DNA of 64,000 nt from an uncultured Erythrobacter sp. (GCA_947495695.1 CANLZP010000001.1:1379864-1443863), one strand, 5' to 3'; counted from the first letter of the stretch, positions 35,498 to 44,645 are shown. The notes: a model not told the origin generated them from the letters alone. Translations and numbers: made by a program.

Positions 35498-37680
35498 CGG
35501 CCAAACTTCCGCTGGGTTTTGCCATAGCGCGTTTTGCGCGTGCCGGGTTTGCCTTCGTTAGAACGGCCTACGCGCGGTGCCTTTTGCTGACCATCGGGAA
35601 GGCCCAATTCATCCGTTTCCAATTTGCGGATTTCATCGCGCAAACGGCCCGCTTCCTCGAACTCCAGATCAGCAGCGGCAGCGCGCATGCGTTTTTCCAG
35701 ATCTTCGATATAGGCGCGCAGATTGTGGCCAACCAGATTGTTGACCTCGTCATCGCCCGTACCCACCGTAACGCTATCCTTGCTGGCGGTGTGGGCAACG
35801 ATATCGGCGATGTCGCGCTTGATTGTCTGTGGGGTAATGCCGTGCTTGTCATTATAGGCGCGCTGTTTCTCGCGGCGACGATCGGTTTCGGCCATCGCGC
35901 GTTCCATGCTGCCCGTGATCCGGTCGGCATAGAGGATGACCTTGCCATCCACATTGCGTGCTGCGCGGCCAATGGTCTGAACAAGCGACGTTTCTGAACG
36001 CAGGAAGCCTTCCTTGTCCGCATCCAGAATACAAACAAGCCCGCATTCGGGAATGTCGAGACCTTCGCGCAGAAGATTGATCCCGACCAAAACATCGTAC
36101 ACGCCAAGTCGCAGGTCACGGATCAGCTCAATCCGTTCCAGCGTTTCAACGTCGGAGTGCATATAGCGGACCTTAAGCCCGGCTTCATGCATGAACTCGG
36201 TCAAATCCTCGGCCATCCGCTTGGTCAAAGTGGTGACCAGAGTGCGATAGCCATTGGCCGCTGTCTTGCGGCATTCCTCAATACAATCCTGCACCTGATC
36301 TTCGACCGGACGAATGTTGACCGGTGGATCGATCAATCCCGTGGGACGGATAACCTGTTCGGCAAAAACGCCGCCGGTTTGCTCCATTTCCCAATTGCCC
36401 GGCGTGGCCGATACAGCAATGGTTTGCGGGCGCATGGCGTCCCATTCGTTGAAGCGCAGCGGCCGGTTGTCGATACAGCTGGGCAAACGGAATCCATATT
36501 CCGCAAGGGTGATTTTGCGCCGGTGATCCCCGCGCGCCATCGCACCGATTTGCGGCACCGTCTGGTGGCTTTCATCGACAAACAGCAGAGCGTTCTCGGG
36601 CAGATATTCAAACAGGGTTGGCGGCGGTTCACCGGGCAAGCGTCCGGTTAAAAAGCGCGAGTAATTCTCGATGCCCGCGCAGCTGCCCGTCGCAGCGATC
36701 ATTTCAAGGTCGAAATTTGTGCGCTGTTCCAACCGCTGGGCTTCCAGCAATTGCCCTTCTTCGTGCAGTTCTTTGAGCCGTTCGGTCAGTTCAAATTTGA
36801 TCGCTTGGGTCGCCTGCTTCATCGTAGGGCCGGGCGTCACATAGTGCGAATTGGCATAGACGCGCACGGTATCTAGCCATGCGCCCTTCTTGCCCGTCAG
36901 CGGGTCAAATTCTGCGATTTCCTCGATTTCGTCACCGAAGAAGCTGATCCGCCACGCCATGTCTTCATAGTGGCTGGGGAAAATTTCCAGATTGTCCCCG
37001 CGCACCCGGAAACACCCCCGCGCAAAGGCGGTGTCATTGCGCTTATATTGCAGCGCCACCAGCTTGCGGATCAACTCGCGCTGGTCGATCACCGCATCCT
37101 TCTTGATGTCGAAAATCATCGCGGAATAGGTTTCAACCGAACCAATACCGTAAAGGCACGAAACCGATGCGACGATGATCACATCATCGCGTTCCAGCAG
37201 AGACCGTGTGGCCGAGTGACGCATCCGGTCAATCGCCTCGTTTACGCTCGATTCCTTCTCGATATAGGTGTCCGAACGGGGGACATAGGCCTCTGGCTGG
37301 TAATAGTCGTAATAGCTGACGAAATACTCGACCGCATTGTTGGGAAAGAAGCTTTTGAACTCGCCATAAAGCTGCGCGGCCAGGATCTTGTTGGGCGCGA
37401 GCACCAATGCGGGGCGCTGCAACTCCTCGATCATCTTGGCCATGGTGAATGTCTTGCCCGATCCGGTCACCCCCAACAGCACCTGCGTTTGCTCATCCTG
37501 CCGTGCGCTGCCCACCAGTTCGGCAATGGCGGTGGGCTGATCGCCCGCAGGCTCGTATTCTGAAACCAGCTCGAAACGCTTGCCCGGCATGGATTTTTCC
37601 GGCCGAGCGGGACGGTGCGGAGTAAACTCGCCCGAGGTATCGGGTTCTTGCAATCCGCGTCTAATTACCAATTCAGCCAT
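35494..37680 (-). CDS. uvrB: excinuclease ABC subunit B
   Basis: A 728-residue helicase-like repair protein. Motifs: Walker [14 protein letters not shown] (about 69-81), [29 protein letters not shown] (beta-hairpin region that clamps damaged DNA), Walker B FVDESHQT, helicase motif [21 protein letters not shown], and the C-terminal UVR coiled coil [27 protein letters not shown] that contacts UvrC. With UvrA and UvrC it performs nucleotide excision repair. The ATG at 37680 gives an N-terminal extension of about 31 residues before the conserved [18 protein letters not shown]; alphaproteobacterial UvrB often has one. A near-consensus LexA-type box lies 5-19 bases upstream. The gene ends by overlapping a lipoprotein gene. 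Confidence 0.97.
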   Translation of the reverse strand: MAELVIRRGLQEPDTSGEFTPHRPARPEKSMPGKRFELVSEYEPAGDQPTAIAELVGSARQDEQTQVLLGVTGSGKTFTMAKMIEELQRPALVLAPNKILAAQLYGEFKSFFPNNAVEYFVSYYDYYQPEAYVPRSDTYIEKESSVNEAIDRMRHSATRSLLERDDVIIVASVSCLYGIGSVETYSAMIFDIKKDAVIDQRELIRKLVALQYKRNDTAFARGCFRVRGDNLEIFPSHYEDMAWRISFFGDEIEEIAEFDPLTGKKGAWLDTVRVYANSHYVTPGPTMKQATQAIKFELTERLKELHEEGQLLEAQRLEQRTNFDLEMIAATGSCAGIENYSRFLTGRLPGEPPPTLFEYLPENALLFVDESHQTVPQIGAMARGDHRRKITLAEYGFRLPSCIDNRPLRFNEWDAMRPQTIAVSATPGNWEMEQTGGVFAEQVIRPTGLIDPPVNIRPVEDQVQDCIEECRKTAANGYRTLVTTLTKRMAEDLTEFMHEAGLKVRYMHSDVETLERIELIRDLRLGVYDVLVGINLLREGLDIPECGLVCILDADKEGFLRSETSLVQTIGRAARNVDGKVILYADRITGSMERAMAETDRRREKQRAYNDKHGITPQTIKRDIADIVAHTASKDSVTVGTGDDEVNNLVGHNLRAYIEDLEKRMRAAAADLEFEEAGRLRDEIRKLETDELGLPDGQQKAPRVGRSNEGKPGTRKTRYGKTQRKFGR

Positions 37681-37684
37681 AGGC

Positions 37685-37699
37685 GAACATATGGGGCAC
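37685..37699 (-). promoter_or_regulatory. candidate LexA (SOS) box upstream of uvrB
   Basis: Read on the minus strand, GTGC-N7-GTTC stands 5 bases before the uvrB start. The alphaproteobacterial LexA operator is GTTC-N7-GTTC, so seven of the eight defined bases match and the spacing is exact. The location at the ribosome-binding region is close to the start codon and no -10/-35 was assigned, so this is a weak call based on one mismatched half-site. Confidence 0.35.
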
Positions 37700-37815
37700 A
37701 AATACTCAGATCGCAATGGCCATGATAGCTGTAAAATTGCTGTCTGGATAAAGCAGTCGTGATGGGCCTATGATCGAGCCGAACAAGTTTTGGCTGACAA
37801 TAGGGGAGATGGATT

Positions 37816-38322
37816 TTGCGACAGGTTCAAATGGGATTGTTGATGACCTCGGTGATCGCCCTGACGGCATGCGCGGGCGACAATCCCGATAATGTTCCGC
37901 TTTATGGCGAGTGGGAAATGACCACTAAGATCAAGAGCCTGACCGTCGATGGCAGGCCAATTCCGGTCAGCAGCATGCCGCAGCAGGTGCGCGATCTTGC
38001 TGGCACAGAAAAGCAATGCGGCGAGCCGATGTTTATCGACAAGGATTGGCAGGAAAATGACATTATTTCGCGCATTTCGGGCAGCTGCACCTTCGACCAA
38101 TATGATGTGACCGACACCTTTGTTTCGGGGCGCGGACGATGCCAGACTTCTGCCATGCAGGTCGATTTCGAGCCGATAGTAGGATTCTCTGTTTCCCAGT
38201 CAGAGACGGCCTATCAATTGGAGGTCATCATGGAGGGCAGCGCTGACGTGCCTGGTGGAAACGGCAGTCGCTATGTCAAGGCGGTTGCAGTGCAGGACGG
38301 CAAGCGGCTGGGTGATTGCTAG
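37816..38322 (+). CDS. DUF3617-like secreted lipoprotein
   Basis: A 168-residue exported protein, signal sequence with lipobox LTAC (Cys at about residue 19). The mature part follows the DUF3617 pattern: PLYGEWEMTTKIKSLTVDG near the start and a set of cysteines (EKQCGEP, SGSCTFD, GRCQTS, GDC) that fit disulfide pairing. The family is common in sphingomonads; function unknown. The start is TTG at 37816, because GGGGAGATGG is well spaced and the resulting N-terminus has the basic residue of a signal peptide; an ATG five codons in is an alternative. It resembles the gene 90 bases downstream, so they may be old duplicates. Confidence 0.75.
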   Translation: MRQVQMGLLMTSVIALTACAGDNPDNVPLYGEWEMTTKIKSLTVDGRPIPVSSMPQQVRDLAGTEKQCGEPMFIDKDWQENDIISRISGSCTFDQYDVTDTFVSGRGRCQTSAMQVDFEPIVGFSVSQSETAYQLEVIMEGSADVPGGNGSRYVKAVAVQDGKRLGDC

Positions 38323-38411
38323 AGGTGGTGAAATTTCACCCAACGGGGCTGCAATTGGCAGGGTGGTGCCTTGGTGTTAGGCTGATCGTCTGATTTGAAA
38401 GAGGTTTTGAT

Positions 38412-38951
38412 ATGCGCAAGGTTGTTTTACTCGCTCCACTGGCATCGCTGATACTGGTGGCGTGTGGCAGCAGCGACGAGGCAGGTGAGGGCGATTCCAT
38501 CAGCATGGGCGAGGTTGCCGCCATCACCCAGGAAAATGCGATCAAGCCAGAACCGGGGCAATATTCTGTATCTATGGAAGTGCTCGAGATGGATATTCCC
38601 GGTGCGCCGGAATCAGCCGTCACGATGATGAAAGACATGATGGGCCAGCGCGCGCATTCTTATTGCATGACGCAGGAAGACGCCGACAATGGCTTTGAAG
38701 AGATGGCCAAACAGTCGCAGGAAAATGATGATTGCTCGTTTGAGCGCTATGAATTTGATGGCGGTAAGCTGGATGGTAAAATGGTCTGCAATGTGCCCGG
38801 TCAAGGCACAATGACCATGACAATTGCCGGAACGGGCAGTGCAACCCGTTCAGAAATGGAAATGACCATGGAAGGCAATATGACCGGCATGGGCGAGTCC
38901 ACCATTCGGCTAAAAGCGATCCACGAACGCACCGGCGATTGCGCGGGATGA
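38412..38951 (+). CDS. DUF3617-family secreted lipoprotein
   Basis: A 179-residue lipoprotein with lipobox LVAC (Cys at about residue 18). The mature part has an acidic linker, IKPEPGQYSVSMEVLEMDIPG, a Cys-containing SYCMTQEDADNGFEEM, DDCSFERYEFDGGKLDGKMVC, and Met/Thr-rich strands TMTMTIAGTGSATRSEMEMTMEGNMTG, ending ERTGDCAG. GxWxxxxxxEMxxxPG and the CMT…CxxxxF…GG…CxxxxG order match DUF3617. About 14 Met residues in 179 is unusual and recalls metal- or oxidation-linked proteins. It runs with the preceding lipoprotein and the downstream hydrolase on the plus strand. Confidence 0.82.
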   Translation: MRKVVLLAPLASLILVACGSSDEAGEGDSISMGEVAAITQENAIKPEPGQYSVSMEVLEMDIPGAPESAVTMMKDMMGQRAHSYCMTQEDADNGFEEMAKQSQENDDCSFERYEFDGGKLDGKMVCNVPGQGTMTMTIAGTGSATRSEMEMTMEGNMTGMGESTIRLKAIHERTGDCAG

Positions 38952-38958
38952 TAGTAAT

Positions 38959-39681
38959 ATGGGCGTGATGCGCCGGCTGAAGCTTGCTTTCCAGCCTTAC
39001 ACAGCGTCCGAGCCAAAGCCGTCTTTGCGAAAGCTTTTAGGTGAATTGGATTTGCTGGCGGAGCCTCTGCGTCGCCCCTTCCGCAAATTAGAGATTGCGC
39101 CAGCGGACACGCCCAAGGTGGTAATGCTGTTGCCAGGCTTTATCGCCAGTCCATTGCAGATGCGCTATCTCGCGCGGCAGATCGAGGCGGCGGGCCACAC
39201 CGTCAAGAAATGGGGCATGGGAGCCAATCTGGGCGCCTCCCCTCATCGCCTCAGCACCTTGGAAAACAGGCTGGCCGCAGTGCATGATCGTTATGGGCAA
39301 AAAGTGGTGCTGCTGGGGTGGAGCTTGGGCGGGATATTCGCGCGCGAACTTGCCCATCGCCGACCCGAAATGGTTGAGCGCGCAATCACCATGGGGTCAC
39401 CCATTGCAGGTGACAAGCGGGCCAACAATGCCTGGCGCGCCTATCAATTGGTGGCCGGTCACGCGATCGATCGTCTGCCGGTGGACGTCAATCTGGATAA
39501 GAAACCGCCGGTGGAAACGATTGCCATGTGGAGCCCGATTGATGGTGTGATCCCGCCGCACAGCGCCAAAGGGACCGATGCCTTACGCGACCGACAAATC
39601 GAGGTCGATTGCACGCATATCGGCTTTTCTTACGATCCAAAGGCGATTTATGCAGTTCTGCGGGAACTTGATCGCAAGTAA
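38959..39681 (+). CDS. alpha/beta hydrolase (lipase-like)
   Basis: A 240-residue alpha/beta-hydrolase fold protein with no signal peptide. VVMLLPGFIASPLQMRYLARQIEAAGH (about 53-79) is the oxyanion region, LGWSLGGIFARELAHRRPE (about 114-132) holds the nucleophile Ser in G-W-S-L-G-G, and VDCTHIGFSYDP near the C-terminus supplies the catalytic His; an Asp in MWSPIDGVIPP is the likely acid. The profile is that of small triacylglycerol lipase-like or PGAP1-like cytoplasmic hydrolases. Substrate unknown. It begins eight bases after the DUF3617 gene and about 60 bases before the Anbu operon. Confidence 0.85.
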   Translation: MGVMRRLKLAFQPYTASEPKPSLRKLLGELDLLAEPLRRPFRKLEIAPADTPKVVMLLPGFIASPLQMRYLARQIEAAGHTVKKWGMGANLGASPHRLSTLENRLAAVHDRYGQKVVLLGWSLGGIFARELAHRRPEMVERAITMGSPIAGDKRANNAWRAYQLVAGHAIDRLPVDVNLDKKPPVETIAMWSPIDGVIPPHSAKGTDALRDRQIEVDCTHIGFSYDPKAIYAVLRELDRK

Positions 39682-39744
39682 TCCTTTTCATTTCTACAGG
39701 CGCGCCTACGCTTGCGCGCAACAATCAATTCCTTTTGGGGGCTA

Positions 39745-41172
39745 ATGGACCGTTCTTCGGCCAATTTTGACGAGATGTTCGCTGCCGATGGCGGTGTGCG
39801 ACCGGGCTATGCCGATTTTTGCGGTTGGTATGACGAGCAAGACCCCAAATGGTTGCAACGCAAGGACGCAGAGGCTGATGACAGCTTTCGGCGAACGGGC
39901 ATCACCTTTAACGTCTATGGCGAGGATGAAGCCGAAGAGCGCCTGATCCCCTTCGATATGGTCCCGCGCATCATAACCGCTGCGGAATGGCGCAAGGTTA
40001 CCAAGGGGATCGAACAACGCGTCAGTGCGATCAATTCGCTGCTTTATGATCTGTATCATCGCCAAGAGATTATTCGGGCGGGCCGCATCCCGGCACGCCT
40101 GTTTCAAGACAATGCAGCGTGGCTGCAACAAATGGTAGGTTTTACCCCTCCAGGCGGAATTTATACGCATATCGTGGGGATCGATCTGGTGCGGACCGGG
40201 CCGGATGAATTCTTTGTTCTGGAAGACAACGCACGGACGCCCTCCGGCGTGTCTTATATGCTCGAAAATCGCGAGACGATGATGAGCATGTTCCCCGAAC
40301 TGTTCTCGCGTGTCGCGGTTGAAAGCGTGTCAAACTATCCGCGCCGCCTTGCGCGCAGTTTGGCAGCATGCGCGCCTGCGGCAACCAATGGCAAGCCCAA
40401 GGTTGCCGTACTGACGCCGGGTATCTTCAATTCGGCATATTTTGAACATGCCTTTTTGGCCGATCAGATGGGGGCCGAGCTGGTTGAGGCAAGCGATTTA
40501 CGCGTGGTTGGCGGACGTGTGCAAATGCGCACCACCCGCGGATTTGAGCCGGTTGATGTGCTGTATCGCCGGGTCGATGATGAGTATCTTGATCCGCTGA
40601 CCTTCAATCCCGACAGCATGTTGGGCGTGCCCGGCATCATGGACGTCTACCGCGCTGGCGGAATTACGATAGCTAATGCTCCTGGAGCAGGCGTTGCTGA
40701 CGACAAAGCGATTTACAGCTTCATGCCTGAGATCGTCGAATTCTATACCGGTCAGAAGCCCTTGTTGCCCAATGTCCAAACATGGCGCTGCGCCGATGAA
40801 GATAGTCTGGCCTATGTGCTGGATAATCTGGCCGAGCTGGTGGTGAAGGAAGTGCACGGTTCGGGCGGCTATGGCATGTTGATCGGGCCGACGTCTTCGA
40901 AGAAAGAAATCGCTGACTTCCGCAAGAAGCTGACGGCCAATCCGCAAAATTACATTGCCCAGCCAACCTTGTCTTTGTCGACCTGTCCGATCTTCACCAA
41001 GAAGGGCTTGGCGCCGCGCCATGTCGATCTGAGACCATTTGTTCTGGTGTCCCCCAATGGCGTCGACATCACACCTGGCGGTTTGACCCGGGTGGCTTTG
41101 AAACAGGGCTCACTGGTGGTCAATTCCAGCCAAGGTGGCGGGACCAAAGATACTTGGGTGCTGAAAGACTGA
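39745..41172 (+). CDS. circularly permuted ATP-grasp type 2 protein of the Anbu cluster
   Basis: A 475-residue protein of the family formerly DUF404/DUF407. Landmarks: ADGGVRPGYADFCGWY near the N-terminus, VGIDLVRTGPDEFFVLEDNARTPSGVSYMLENR (about 150-182), IANAPGAGVADDKAIYSFMPEIV, VVKEVHGSGGYGMLIGP (an ATP-grasp Lys-containing loop) and VDLRPFVL. ATP-grasp enzymes join amino acids or small carboxylates; family work proposes that this one makes a short peptide-like tag. ATG at 39745 with TTTTGGGG upstream is the family start. The gene is the first of four in order with alpha-E, transglutaminase and Anbu, a grouping known from many proteobacteria. Confidence 0.93.
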   Translation: MDRSSANFDEMFAADGGVRPGYADFCGWYDEQDPKWLQRKDAEADDSFRRTGITFNVYGEDEAEERLIPFDMVPRIITAAEWRKVTKGIEQRVSAINSLLYDLYHRQEIIRAGRIPARLFQDNAAWLQQMVGFTPPGGIYTHIVGIDLVRTGPDEFFVLEDNARTPSGVSYMLENRETMMSMFPELFSRVAVESVSNYPRRLARSLAACAPAATNGKPKVAVLTPGIFNSAYFEHAFLADQMGAELVEASDLRVVGGRVQMRTTRGFEPVDVLYRRVDDEYLDPLTFNPDSMLGVPGIMDVYRAGGITIANAPGAGVADDKAIYSFMPEIVEFYTGQKPLLPNVQTWRCADEDSLAYVLDNLAELVVKEVHGSGGYGMLIGPTSSKKEIADFRKKLTANPQNYIAQPTLSLSTCPIFTKKGLAPRHVDLRPFVLVSPNGVDITPGGLTRVALKQGSLVVNSSQGGGTKDTWVLKD

Positions 41173-41188
41173 TGGCGGGGCAGGCATC

Positions 41189-42133
41189 ATGTTAGGGCGC
41201 ACAGCCAACGGATTGTTCTGGATGTTCCGCTATCTTGAGCGGGCCGAGAACACTGCGCGATTGCTGGATGCAGGCATCCGGCTGGCGCTGACCCGCGATC
41301 TGGCGACAGCAGAAGAAGAATGGCGTTCGGTCATTACCGTGACCGGACAAAGGCGACTGTATGAAGCCAATCATGATGGCTATGCCGGGGCTGATGCTTG
41401 GAACTTCATTCTGCGCGGCAAGGACAATCCGGTCAATGTCCGCGAGATGTTTGGCGCGGTTCGTCAGAACGCGCGAATGGCGCGGAACGCGATCAGCGGA
41501 GAGGTTTGGGAGGCTGTCAACGAGAGTTGGATGCGCCTTGAGAAACTGCTTGCGCGGCCGGTCGGCCAGTCAGCCGTAGGCGAAGTTGTCAGGGCGATCC
41601 GTTTGGCCGGCACCTTGGTCCATGGCGCGCTGGAAGGGTCGATGCTGCGCAATGAAGGCTATCACTTTGCGCGGGCGGGGACTTTTGTAGAGCGCGCCGA
41701 CAGCACAGCGCGATTGCTGGATATCAAATATTACCTGCTGCTTCCCTCGCTCAATTATGTTGGGTCCAGTCTGGACAATGGCCAATGGGATACGGTTCTG
41801 CGCTCCGTTGGCGGAGACAGAGCCTATAGCTGGCTAAACGCAGGCCAGATGGATGCTCGCGGGATTGTTGAATTTTTGGTGCTGGATGACCGGTTTCCCC
41901 GATCCTTGGCCTATTGCCACGGGGCGCTGCGGGATCATCTGTTCGCTCTGGCGCGCTTGCATGGGACCGATGCGGGCAGCAATCAATTAATGCGAGAGGC
42001 CGATATCAACATTTCAGACACAACGGTCGAGGCGATTTTTGAACAAGGCTTGCATGAATTCCTGGTTCAATTCGAAGCAGCCAATGCAGAAATCGGGCAA
42101 GCCATTGCCGAAGATTACAGGTTCCTGGCATGA
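41189..42133 (+). CDS. alpha-E domain protein of the Anbu cluster
   Basis: A 314-residue all-helical protein of the former DUF403 family. It starts LGRTANGLFWMFRYLERAENTARLLDAG, then has MRLEKLLARPVGQSAVGEV, RNEGYHFARAGTFVERADSTARLLDIKYYLLLP (about 152-184) and FLVLDDRFPRSLAYCH, the internally repeated ER/D and ARLLD pattern typical of alpha-E. Its biochemical activity is unknown; it is always linked to the ATP-grasp protein. It begins 17 bases after the ATP-grasp stop and ends by overlapping the transglutaminase gene (ATGA), so translation is coupled. Confidence 0.92.
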   Translation: MLGRTANGLFWMFRYLERAENTARLLDAGIRLALTRDLATAEEEWRSVITVTGQRRLYEANHDGYAGADAWNFILRGKDNPVNVREMFGAVRQNARMARNAISGEVWEAVNESWMRLEKLLARPVGQSAVGEVVRAIRLAGTLVHGALEGSMLRNEGYHFARAGTFVERADSTARLLDIKYYLLLPSLNYVGSSLDNGQWDTVLRSVGGDRAYSWLNAGQMDARGIVEFLVLDDRFPRSLAYCHGALRDHLFALARLHGTDAGSNQLMREADINISDTTVEAIFEQGLHEFLVQFEAANAEIGQAIAEDYRFLA

Positions 42134-42954
42134 GATTGTCGATCCGTCACACAACGCGTTACAGCTTTGCAGAACCAGTGGTCCATGCGCTGCAGCGGCT
42201 GCGTCTCACTCCCAAAGAAACTCAGGGTCAAAAGATCTTGGATTGGGAGATGGAATTTGAAAATGCGGCACGCGAAATCGATTATGATGACCAACACTTC
42301 AACACCATCACACTGGTCGCGATGGAGCCGGGCACAACCGAATTTGTGGTGACCTGCAAGGGCATGATCGACACCGAAGACAGTGCTGGTGTGATTGGAC
42401 GCCATTCGGGACATATGCCGCTGTGGAGCTTCCTGTCTCAGACCAAGCTGACCAAGCCTGGGCCTAAGGTTAGGGCGTTGATCCGTGACCTGCCGGCGCC
42501 AGAAGGAACCAAGCTGGATTACCTCCACGCGCTGTCGTCAAAAATTGCGCAAGAAGTCGCTTACGAAACTGGTCGCACCAATGTGTTCACCACGGCGGAA
42601 GAGGCTGTGGAGGCAGGCCATGGGGTTTGTCAGGATCACGCGCACATCTTTATCGGTGCTGCGCGCGCCATGAATATTCCGGCACGTTATGTCAGCGGTT
42701 ATCTGATGATGAACGATCGAATCAATCAGGAGGCTACCCATGCCTGGGCCGAGGCGCATGTCGACGGGCTGGGCTGGGTCGGGTTTGACATTTCTAATGG
42801 CATTAGCCCCGATCCCCGCTATGTGCGCGTGGCAACCGGATTGGACTATCGCGACGCTGCGCCGATGACTGGAATCAGTTTTGGCGGGACTGAGCAAAGG
42901 CTCACGGTTGATGTGGCAGTCGAACAGCAATCAATGGATACACAACAGCAATGA
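42130..42954 (+). CDS. transglutaminase-like protein of the Anbu cluster
   Basis: A 274-residue cytoplasmic protein. The N-terminal domain (about 1-90) with RLSIRHTTRYSFAEPVVHALQRLRLTP is the bacterial transglutaminase-like N domain, and the core has GHGVCQDHAHIFIGAARAMNIPARYVSGYLM (catalytic Cys at about 162), THAWAEAHVDGLGWVGFDISNG (His) and a downstream Asp. Members of this fold can be amidases, proteases or ligases; in the Anbu cluster it is thought to act with the ATP-grasp and alpha-E proteins. Coupled by ATGA overlaps to both neighbours. Confidence 0.93.
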   Translation: MRLSIRHTTRYSFAEPVVHALQRLRLTPKETQGQKILDWEMEFENAAREIDYDDQHFNTITLVAMEPGTTEFVVTCKGMIDTEDSAGVIGRHSGHMPLWSFLSQTKLTKPGPKVRALIRDLPAPEGTKLDYLHALSSKIAQEVAYETGRTNVFTTAEEAVEAGHGVCQDHAHIFIGAARAMNIPARYVSGYLMMNDRINQEATHAWAEAHVDGLGWVGFDISNGISPDPRYVRVATGLDYRDAAPMTGISFGGTEQRLTVDVAVEQQSMDTQQQ

Positions 42955-43694
42955 CCTATTGCGTGGGCATGGTGGTGGAGCGGGGGCTCGTTCTGATGAG
43001 CGATACGCGCACCAATTCAGGCGTCGATAATATCTCGGTATTCAGCAAGATGTTCCATTGGAATGTCCCTGGTGAACGGATCATCACCGTCATGACGGCG
43101 GGTAATTTGGCGACCACACAGCACGTCATTGGACAATTGGAAGAGCGCACCAAGGCGCCCGACGAACGCGAGAACACGCTGTTCGAGGCCCCGACGATGT
43201 TTCAGGTCGCCTCAGACGTTGGCAAACTATTGCGCAACACAATCAGCGAACGGCAGGCGGCCAATGGCAATTCAGGCAAAGGCAAATTCACAGCCTCCAT
43301 CATTGTCGCCGGACAGATTGCCGGGATGGAGCCTCGGCTTTTCATGGTCTATCCCGAAGGCAATTTCATCGAAGCCAATCTCGATACGCCGTTCTTCCAG
43401 ATCGGTGAGACCAAATATGGTCGGCCAATTATCATTCGCGGATATGATCGCGATATGAGCTTTGAAGACGCCGTTAAATTGCTGATGGTGTCCTTCGATT
43501 CAACTCTGAAGGCCAATCTTTCGGTTGGTTTACCCTTGGATCTCATGGTGATCGGGCGCGATGACTTTACAGCGACGCACAAACGCCGGATCACTCAGGA
43601 TGACCCCTATTTTGATGCAATCTCCTCGATTTGGGGTGATGCGTTGCGGAGTGCCTTTCACTCGCTGCCCGACTACAAATTCTCGTCGGAATAA
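42951..43694 (+). CDS. Anbu, bacterial proteasome-like protease
   Basis: A 247-residue Ntn-hydrolase. The product starts MTYCVGMVVERGLVLMSDTRTN, so removal of Met exposes Thr1; Asp18 and Lys33 (Asp17 and Lys32 after processing) in SDTRTN and FSKMF complete the proteasome-type triad. Further family strings are VMTAGNLATTQHVI and LFMVYPEGNFIEAN, and NLSVGLPLDLMVIG. Anbu is the likely ancestor or relative of the proteasome beta subunit and forms open helical assemblies; its substrates are unsettled. It is the last gene of the four-gene unit and overlaps the transglutaminase gene. No ATPase unfoldase is nearby. Confidence 0.94.
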   Translation: MTYCVGMVVERGLVLMSDTRTNSGVDNISVFSKMFHWNVPGERIITVMTAGNLATTQHVIGQLEERTKAPDERENTLFEAPTMFQVASDVGKLLRNTISERQAANGNSGKGKFTASIIVAGQIAGMEPRLFMVYPEGNFIEANLDTPFFQIGETKYGRPIIIRGYDRDMSFEDAVKLLMVSFDSTLKANLSVGLPLDLMVIGRDDFTATHKRRITQDDPYFDAISSIWGDALRSAFHSLPDYKFSSE

Positions 43695-43871
43695 CGCTCG
43701 GATCGAGTCAATAAGGGCAATTGCCCGCGTATAAGTGCGTAAGTTTGATCCGAAGTGGCGGCTTTTTTGCGGCTAAAATAGAGGCAATCGGCTGTTTATC
43801 GGCCTGTTAATGCTCCAAATCGGGCCTAGTCTGACGTGCTTTGAACCCCCATTCTCTGCATTCTTTCCCGC

Positions 43872-44504
43872 ATGAACGGGAAACCAACTTTGCATTTCAT
43901 CGACAGCTCCAGCCGCTCTCGCGCTGAGCTGGCACGCACCGGTTTTGGGCTGGGGCATCACTCCGAAGTTTATGGGGACATCTCTGATCTGTCCGTCCAT
44001 CCGCCGCGTGATGGGATCATAATCGCACGCGATGCTGCGGAAGAGGGCGGGGTGGCCCTGGTGCTTGAACGGCTGAGCCGATTGGGTGTCTGGCTGCCGG
44101 TGATCGCTGTGGACAGCCAACCACGGCCTGGCCGCATTGTAGAGGCAATCAAGGCCGGCGCTTTGGATTATCTCAACCTACCACTTGATCCTGCTCGCTT
44201 TGAACGCTGTCTTGATCGTATCGCGGGTGAGGCCGAGGTGTTTGGCGAAGCGCGCAAGCGCATGATCGAGGCGCGCAATCGTATTTCCAACCTATCTTGC
44301 CGCGAACGCGAAGTGCTGGATTGGCTGGCCGAAGGTCGCAGCAATAAGATGATCGCCAGGGAGCTGGAGATCAGTCCGCGCACGGTGGAAATTCACCGCG
44401 CCAATATGATGTCAAAGCTGGGCGCGCGGCATGCTGCCGAAGCTGTCCGGCTGAAATTGGAAGCCCAGATAGAAGACAATCAAATGGAAAACAAAGCTAT
44501 CTGA
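43872..44504 (+). CDS. LuxR-type regulator with a degenerate (pseudo-)receiver domain
   Basis: A 210-residue protein. The C-terminal part (about 135-200) is a standard LuxR helix-turn-helix: LSCREREVLDWLAEGRSNKMIARELEISPRTVEIHRANMMSKL. The N-terminal part has receiver-like length and a LNLPLDPARF near residue 100, but the acidic pair is reduced to one Asp (FIDSSSRS) and the phosphoacceptor position reads GIIIARDAAEEGG with no clear Asp at the strand end. It probably works without phosphorylation, or binds a ligand or partner. It is preceded by a 177-bp gap and followed by an array of imperfect repeats (44522-44642) that could be its own operator. Confidence 0.85.
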   Translation: MNGKPTLHFIDSSSRSRAELARTGFGLGHHSEVYGDISDLSVHPPRDGIIIARDAAEEGGVALVLERLSRLGVWLPVIAVDSQPRPGRIVEAIKAGALDYLNLPLDPARFERCLDRIAGEAEVFGEARKRMIEARNRISNLSCREREVLDWLAEGRSNKMIARELEISPRTVEIHRANMMSKLGARHAAEAVRLKLEAQIEDNQMENKAI

Positions 44505-44521
44505 TCTTCGAGTACCCGAGC

Positions 44522-44642
44522 GGGTTGGACATCAACACCAGAATTGGGCCGACCATTGCACCCCAAATCGGGTCGCCAGTACACCCAGTGACGGGTGGCC
44601 AATACGCCCAGAAATGGGTTGATCAATGCACGCCATTGTAAT
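44522..44642. repeat. five imperfect tandem repeats of about 24 bp
   Basis: Each unit begins GGG and continues with a loose pattern GGGtyG-cCA-atrCacCCAgaAat. Units: 44522-44545, 44546-44569, 44570-44592, 44593-44615 and 44616-44642 (24, 24, 23, 23 and 27 bases). The array fills the space between the LuxR regulator and the hairpin at 44646. No protein-coding signal supports it, although a short minus-strand frame across it would give 8-residue periodicity. It may be a multi-site operator, a decayed satellite or a structured RNA; none is proven. Confidence 0.6.
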
Positions 44643-44645
44643 GGG

